This document shows, in pieces, positions 60,041 to 64,000 of a stretch of 64,000 nucleotides of DNA. The DNA is taken from the NCBI RefSeq assembly GCF_003112535.1, contig NZ_BEWA01000009.1:186001-250000 (forward strand), in the 5' to 3' direction. The translations under genes were made by a program, and so were the position numbers. The notes under the pieces were generated by a model. That model did no database searches. It was not told the DNA's origin and was given only the letters and a program-made list of their open reading frames with translations. How positions within the stretch are numbered: position 1 is the first letter of the stretch; each line of letters opens with the position of its first letter. Source of the stretch: Streptomyces rishiriensis (GTDB lineage: Bacteria; Actinomycetota; Actinomycetes; Streptomycetales; Streptomycetaceae).

Positions 60041-61689
60041 CCCCGGGCAGGGGAGCCAAGGGGAGCGCGGCGGCCCGGCTCGGACTCCTGGCCGTGCCCG
60101 TCGCGTTCTTCGCTGTCTTCTTCGCCTACCCGGTCGCCGCGATCGTCGCCCGGGGGCTCCACGTCGACGGGGCGTGGCGCTTCGGGCGGCTGTGGGACGT
60201 GCTCGGGCAGTCCGACATCCGGCACGTGCTGTGGTTCACCACCTGGCAGGCGCTCGCCTCCACCGCGCTCACGCTGCTGGTGGCGCTGCCGGGTGCGTAT
60301 GTCCTCGCGCGCCTCGACTTCCCCGGCAGGCAGGCGCTGCGCGCCGTCGTCACCGTTCCGTTCGTGCTGCCGACGGTCGTCGTCGGCACGGCGTTCCTCG
60401 CGCTCGTCGGGCGCGGCGGGCTGCTCGACGACCTGTGGGGGCTGCGTCTCGACACCACCGTGTGGGCGATCCTGCTCGCCCACGTCTTCTTCAACTACGC
60501 GGTCGTCGTCCGCACGGTGGGCGGGCTGTGGGCGCAGCTCGACCCGCGGCAGGAGGAGGCGGCGCGGATGCTGGGCGCGTCCCGGCTGCGGGCCTGGCGC
60601 ACGGTGACCCTGCCGGCGCTCGGACCCGCCGTCGCCGCGGCCGCGCTGATGGTCTTCCTCTTCACCTTCACCTCCTTCGGGGTGGTGCAGATCCTCGGCG
60701 GCCCCACCTTCTCCACGCTGGAGGTGGAGATCTACCGGCAGACCTCCGAGATCTTCGACCTGTCCACGGCCGCCGTCCTCACGATCGTCCAGTTCGCGGC
60801 CGTCGGCGCGATCCTCGCCGTGCACGCCTGGACGGTACGGCGGCGGGAGAGCGCGCTGCGGCTGGTGGACGCGGCCGGGACGGCGCGCCGGCCGCGCGGG
60901 GGCGGGCAGTGGGCGCTGCTGGCCGGGGTGCTCGCGAGCATCGCCGTCCTGCTGGTCCTGCCGCTCGCGGTCCTGGTGCAGCGCTCGCTGGACGCGCCCG
61001 GGTTCGCCTACTACCGGGCGCTGACCCGCGACGACGGGAACGTCTTCCTGGTCCCGCCGATCGACGCGGTCGGCAACTCGCTCCAGTACGCGCTCGCCGC
61101 GACCGCGATCGCCATGGTCGTCGGCGGCCTCGCCGCGGCCGCGCTCACCCGGAGGGACGCCGGACGGCTGGTGCGGGGCTTCGACGCGCTGCTGATGCTG
61201 CCGCTGGGCGTCTCCGCGGTGACCGTGGGCTTCGGGTTCCTGATCGCGCTCGACGAGCCGCCGCTGGATCTGCGCGCCACATGGATCCTGGTGCCGCTGG
61301 CCCAGGCGCTGGTCGGTGTGCCCTTCGTCGTGCGGACCATGCTGCCGGTTCTGCGGGCGGTGGACCAGCGGCTGCGGGAGGCGGCGGCCGTGCTCGGGGC
61401 CTCGCCCTGGCGGGTGTGGCGCGAGGTCGACCTGCCGATGGTGCGGCGGGCGCTGCTGGTCGCGGCCGGGTTCGCCTTCGCGGTGTCGCTGGGGGAGTTC
61501 GGGGCGACGGTGTTCATCGCACGGCCCGACAACCCGACGCTGCCGGTGGCCGTGGCGCGCCTCCTCGGTCGGGCCGGTGAGCTCAACTACGGCCAGGCGA
61601 TGGCCCTTTCGACGATTCTGATGGTGGTGTGCGCGGTGGCGCTGCTGGTGCTGGAGCGGCTGCGGACCGACCGGGCGGGGGAGTTCTGA
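60016..61689 (+). CDS. thiP: Thiamine-type ABC transporter permease (fused two-domain)
   Basis: The 557-residue inner-membrane permease has two homologous halves of about six helices each, as in ThiP/FbpB. Each carries an ATPase-contact EAA loop (EEAARMLGASRLRAWRTVTL and REAAAVLGASPWRVWREVDL). The GTG at 60016 lies 25 nt inside thiB; no Shine-Dalgarno is visible, so translation is likely coupled. It ends overlapping the ATPase gene by one base. Confidence 0.9.
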   Translation: MDLARTEVAPGRGAKGSAAARLGLLAVPVAFFAVFFAYPVAAIVARGLHVDGAWRFGRLWDVLGQSDIRHVLWFTTWQALASTALTLLVALPGAYVLARLDFPGRQALRAVVTVPFVLPTVVVGTAFLALVGRGGLLDDLWGLRLDTTVWAILLAHVFFNYAVVVRTVGGLWAQLDPRQEEAARMLGASRLRAWRTVTLPALGPAVAAAALMVFLFTFTSFGVVQILGGPTFSTLEVEIYRQTSEIFDLSTAAVLTIVQFAAVGAILAVHAWTVRRRESALRLVDAAGTARRPRGGGQWALLAGVLASIAVLLVLPLAVLVQRSLDAPGFAYYRALTRDDGNVFLVPPIDAVGNSLQYALAATAIAMVVGGLAAAALTRRDAGRLVRGFDALLMLPLGVSAVTVGFGFLIALDEPPLDLRATWILVPLAQALVGVPFVVRTMLPVLRAVDQRLREAAAVLGASPWRVWREVDLPMVRRALLVAAGFAFAVSLGEFGATVFIARPDNPTLPVAVARLLGRAGELNYGQAMALSTILMVVCAVALLVLERLRTDRAGEF

Positions 61690-62726
61690 TGCGACTGCTC
61701 GAACTGGAGCGGGCCACTGTGCGGTTCGGCGGGCGGGCCGTGCTGGACGCCGTCGATCTCGACGTCGCCGAGCACGAGGTGGTGTGCGTGCTCGGGCCCA
61801 GCGGCAGCGGCAAGTCGACGCTGCTGCGGGCCGTGGCCGGTCTGCAGCCCCTGGACTCCGGGCGGGTCGCGCTCGACGGGCGCGACCAGGCGGGCGTGCC
61901 CGCGCACCGGCGCGAGCTCGGCCTGATGTTCCAGGACCACCAGCTGTTCCCGCAGCGCGACGTCGGCGGCAACGTGGCCTTCGGACTGCGGATGCGCGGC
62001 ATGCCGCGCGGCCGGCAGGGCGAGCGTGTGGGGGAGCTGCTCGACCTCGTCGGGCTGCCGGGCGCGGCCGGACGGGCCGTGGCCTCGCTCTCCGGCGGTG
62101 AGCAGCAGCGGGTGGCGCTGGCCAGAGCCCTCGCGCCGCGCCCCCGGCTGCTGATGCTCGACGAGCCGTTCGGTCAGCTCGACCGGTCGCTGCGCGAGCG
62201 GCTGGTCGTCGAACTGCGCGAGCTCTTCGGCAGGTTGGGGACCACCGTGCTGGCGGTCACCCATGACCAGGGCGAGGCGTTCGCGCTGGCCGACCGGGTC
62301 GTGGTGATGCGGGACGGCCGCATCGCCCAGTCCGGTACGCCGCTCGAGGTCTGGCAGCGGCCGGCGGACGCGTTCGTGGCCCGCTTCCTCGGCTTCGACA
62401 ACGTGGTGGAGGCCACCGTCACGGGCGAGGTCGCGGTCACGCCGTGGGGCAAGACTCCGGTGCCGGCCGGGTCCGGCCAGGGGACGCGGACCCTGCTCGT
62501 CCGGCCGGCGGGCGTGCGCCTGGGCGCCGCGGACGACGGGCTGCGCTGCACGGTCGCCGCCCGCACCTTCCGGGGCACGCATGTCGCCTTGCGCCTCCAG
62601 CCGGAGGGCGCACCGAGGCTGGAGGCAGCGTGCACGCTGCGCGACGCGCCGGAGGTCGGGAGCGTGGTGGGGGTGTCCTTCGACCCGGCCGAAACCGTGG
62701 TGCTGAACCGAACCGCCGGACCCTAG
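61689..62726 (+). CDS. ABC transporter ATP-binding protein of the thiamine-type importer
   Basis: The 345-residue ATPase has Walker A GPSGSGKST (about 36-44), Q-loop MFQDHQLF, signature LSGGEQQRV, Walker B LLMLDEPFG and the switch His in VTHDQ. The extra 110-residue C-terminal TOBE-like regulatory domain is typical of the FbpC/PotA type and absent from short E. coli ThiQ. It is coupled to the permease (TGATG). Confidence 0.93.
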   Translation: MRLLELERATVRFGGRAVLDAVDLDVAEHEVVCVLGPSGSGKSTLLRAVAGLQPLDSGRVALDGRDQAGVPAHRRELGLMFQDHQLFPQRDVGGNVAFGLRMRGMPRGRQGERVGELLDLVGLPGAAGRAVASLSGGEQQRVALARALAPRPRLLMLDEPFGQLDRSLRERLVVELRELFGRLGTTVLAVTHDQGEAFALADRVVVMRDGRIAQSGTPLEVWQRPADAFVARFLGFDNVVEATVTGEVAVTPWGKTPVPAGSGQGTRTLLVRPAGVRLGAADDGLRCTVAARTFRGTHVALRLQPEGAPRLEAACTLRDAPEVGSVVGVSFDPAETVVLNRTAGP

Positions 62727-62736
62727 GGTGCTCGGT

Positions 62737-63573
62737 ATGACTGTTCTCGCGCATGACCGGTACTGTGACGAAATCGCCCATCAGGTCGGTGAGTTGAGGA
62801 CGGTTGTGACCTCCGGGGCGGCTCTGGCGGCGACCGTGCCGACCTGCCCCGACTGGTCGCTGGAGCAGCTTGTGCGGCACATGGGCGGCGCCCTGCGCTG
62901 GGTGGACGCGCTGGTGCGGACGCGGGCGCAGGAGAACATCCCGGACGAGCGGATCCCGCTGCTCGGCGGACCGGACGAGGTGGGCGACGCGGCCGCGCTC
63001 GACGCCTGGCTCGCGGAGAGCGGTGAACTGGTCGTCGGCGCGCTGCGCGAGGCCGGCCCGGACACGAAGGTGTGGGGCTGGGCCGGAGTGCCCGACAGCG
63101 GCTTCTGGGCGCGCCGGATGACCCACGAGATCACCGTGCACCGCGCCGACGCCGCGCTCGCCGCCGGACTGCCCTACGAGGTCGCGCCGGACGTGGCCGC
63201 CGACGCCGTGGACGAGTGGCTGCAGCTCGTGCGGTGGGCGCAGCGCAACGAGCCGCACGCGGCGGCCGGGGAGCTGCTCGTCAGGGGCCGCACGATCCAG
63301 CTGGACGCCACGGACGCACCCGCCGAGCCGGGCGCGGTGCGAGACGCGACGGCGGTCCCCCGGGCCGGGACGTGGGGCAGGGTGGTCGAACTCACCGAGC
63401 AGGGCGTCGAATGGCGCCCCGGCCACGAGGAGACGACCGTCGCCCTGCGCGGCCCGCTCACCTCCGTGCTGCTCGCCTTCTACGGTCGGCTGCCGTTGGA
63501 CGGTCCCGGGCTGGAGGTGCTCGGCGAGCGCGAGGTGCTGGAGTTCTGGCTGGAGAAGGCGACGTTCGGCTGA
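62737..63573 (+). CDS. Maleylpyruvate isomerase / mycothiol-dependent enzyme family protein
   Basis: The 278-residue protein has an N-terminal DinB-like four-helix bundle (TVPTCPDWSLEQLVRHMGGA near 33-52, and HEITVHRADA with the metal His triad) and a C-terminal MDMPI domain. The family uses mycothiol, the actinobacterial thiol, in transferase or isomerase reactions; the substrate is unknown. TAGGGT (62724-62729) overlaps the previous stop and sits 7 nt before ATG 62737, so a leaderless transcript is possible. GTG 62728 is an alternative start. Confidence 0.87.
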   Translation: MTVLAHDRYCDEIAHQVGELRTVVTSGAALAATVPTCPDWSLEQLVRHMGGALRWVDALVRTRAQENIPDERIPLLGGPDEVGDAAALDAWLAESGELVVGALREAGPDTKVWGWAGVPDSGFWARRMTHEITVHRADAALAAGLPYEVAPDVAADAVDEWLQLVRWAQRNEPHAAAGELLVRGRTIQLDATDAPAEPGAVRDATAVPRAGTWGRVVELTEQGVEWRPGHEETTVALRGPLTSVLLAFYGRLPLDGPGLEVLGEREVLEFWLEKATFG

Positions 63574-63584
63574 GTCACGCGCGG

Positions 63585-63614
63585 ACGGCCCGCCCCCGAT
63601 CGGGGGCGGGCCGT
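63585..63614. terminator. 30-bp perfect palindrome, bidirectional terminator
   Basis: ACGGCCCGCCCCCGA (63585-63599) is followed directly by its exact reverse complement (63600-63614). It lies between convergent stop codons and can form the same stem in either transcript. Confidence 0.85.
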
Positions 63615-63646
63615 GATGTTCGCTTCGTGGTGGGCGGGCGTGGGGG

Positions 63647-64000
63647 TCAGCGGTGGCTGGCTCCGCGGCGGCGCATCCCGAAGAACACCGCGCCGCCGCC
63701 GACGACGACCAGGACGGCCGCGATGCCGACGATCAGGCCGGTGTTGGAGTTGGCGCCGGTCTCGGCGAGGTTGGACTCCTGGGCCGCGGGCGACGGGGCG
63801 TTGCTCGCGGGTGCCGGGGGTGCGGCGGTGTCGCCCGACGAGTCGGACGGGGACGGCGACGGGGTGGCCGTCCCGGCCGGCGGCGCAGCGGTCTGCGACG
63901 ACGACGAGGAAGGCGTCGACGACGGCGTCGAGGACGGGGTGGTCGTCGGGATCGACGTGTCGTCGGCCGCGCAGGCCTTGGACGGCGTGGTCACGTTCGG
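63647..64000 (-). CDS. LAxTG sortase-anchored surface protein, 5' end outside the window
   Basis: The frame continues past base 64000, so only the C-terminal 117 residues are seen. They consist of a Ser/Thr/Pro-rich stalk (repeated TPSS), then the sortase signal LAETG, a hydrophobic helix (GLIVGIAAVLVVVGGGAVFFG) and a basic tail RRRGASHR. LAxTG is the motif used by class E sortases in Streptomyces, so the product is probably linked to the cell wall. The N-terminal functional domain is not visible. Confidence 0.88.
   Translation of the reverse strand, partial: PNVTTPSKACAADDTSIPTTTPSSTPSSTPSSSSSQTAAPPAGTATPSPSPSDSSGDTAAPPAPASNAPSPAAQESNLAETGANSNTGLIVGIAAVLVVVGGGAVFFGMRRRGASHR

Noticed and set aside
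1..64000. tRNA, rRNA, prophage, integrative element or insertion sequence
   Set aside because: I found no cloverleaf-like segment, integrase, transposase or attachment duplication; apart from the short repeats listed, all regions read as conserved Streptomyces core.

Overview
The window is a 64-kb piece of a Streptomyces chromosome. Codon third positions are almost all G or C, and the gene order (recG, coaD, rnc, mutM, smc, ftsY, nsdA, amtB-glnK-glnD, ffh, rpsP-rimM-trmD-rplS, sipWXYZ, dprA, whiG, rpsB-tsf-pyrH-frr-cdsA, rlmN) is what I recall from the conserved core arm of Streptomyces chromosomes. whiG, nsdA, four clustered type I signal peptidases, mycothiol-type enzymes and an LAxTG surface protein point the same way. 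I see no rRNA, tRNA, CRISPR array, integrase, transposase or prophage.

Layout. 1-6.1 kb: the end of a FakA-like DAK2 protein, then a minus-strand pair in which an HSP90-family chaperone is translationally coupled to a 1019-residue TPR protein. 6.2-13.7 kb: recG, rsmD, coaD, a coiled-coil DivIVA-like protein, then yceD(DUF177)-rpmF-rnc-mutM. 13.6-17 kb: an HxlR regulator divergent from a flavodoxin-fold oxidoreductase with a palindromic operator between them, a secreted CAP-domain protein, an acylphosphatase and a 67-residue coiled-coil protein. 17.3-25 kb: smc, a GlcP-type glucose permease, a luciferase-like monooxygenase and ftsY. 25-28 kb: a tandem-repeat patch, a stand-alone Prim-Pol domain protein and nsdA. 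28-34 kb: the nitrogen operon amtB-glnK-glnD with a candidate GlnR box, then ffh. 34-38.4 kb: a second-type FtsH protease, a striking 8 x 28-bp tandem repeat, a methyltransferase and a SprT-like zinc protein. 38.6-49.2 kb: rpsP-khpA-rimM-trmD-rplS, sipW-sipX-sipY, sipZ-nudix-DUF2469, yraN-comM-dprA. 49.5-51.8 kb: whiG, a TetR regulator and a secreted M23 peptidase. 52-58.7 kb: rpsB-tsf-pyrH-frr-cdsA, an SRPBCC protein and rlmN. 58.7-62.7 kb: a TPP riboswitch controlling a thiamine-type ABC importer. 62.7-64 kb: a mycothiol-dependent-isomerase-family enzyme and the C-terminal part of a sortase substrate.

How the parts work together. Most genes are housekeeping: translation and ribosome maturation (rpmF, rnc, rpsP, khpA, rimM, trmD, rplS, rpsB, tsf, frr, rsmD, rlmN), protein export (ffh, ftsY, sipWXYZ), chromosome upkeep (recG, mutM, smc, dprA), nitrogen sensing and developmental control (whiG, nsdA). 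The accessory signals most worth attention are the HSP90-TPR pair inside an otherwise conserved synteny block, a palindromic REP-like sequence inserted in frame in the thiamine-binding lipoprotein gene, the hierarchical 28/56-bp tandem array, several other short tandem arrays next to genes, and a group of genes whose -10 boxes sit so close to the start codon that their mRNAs may be leaderless.
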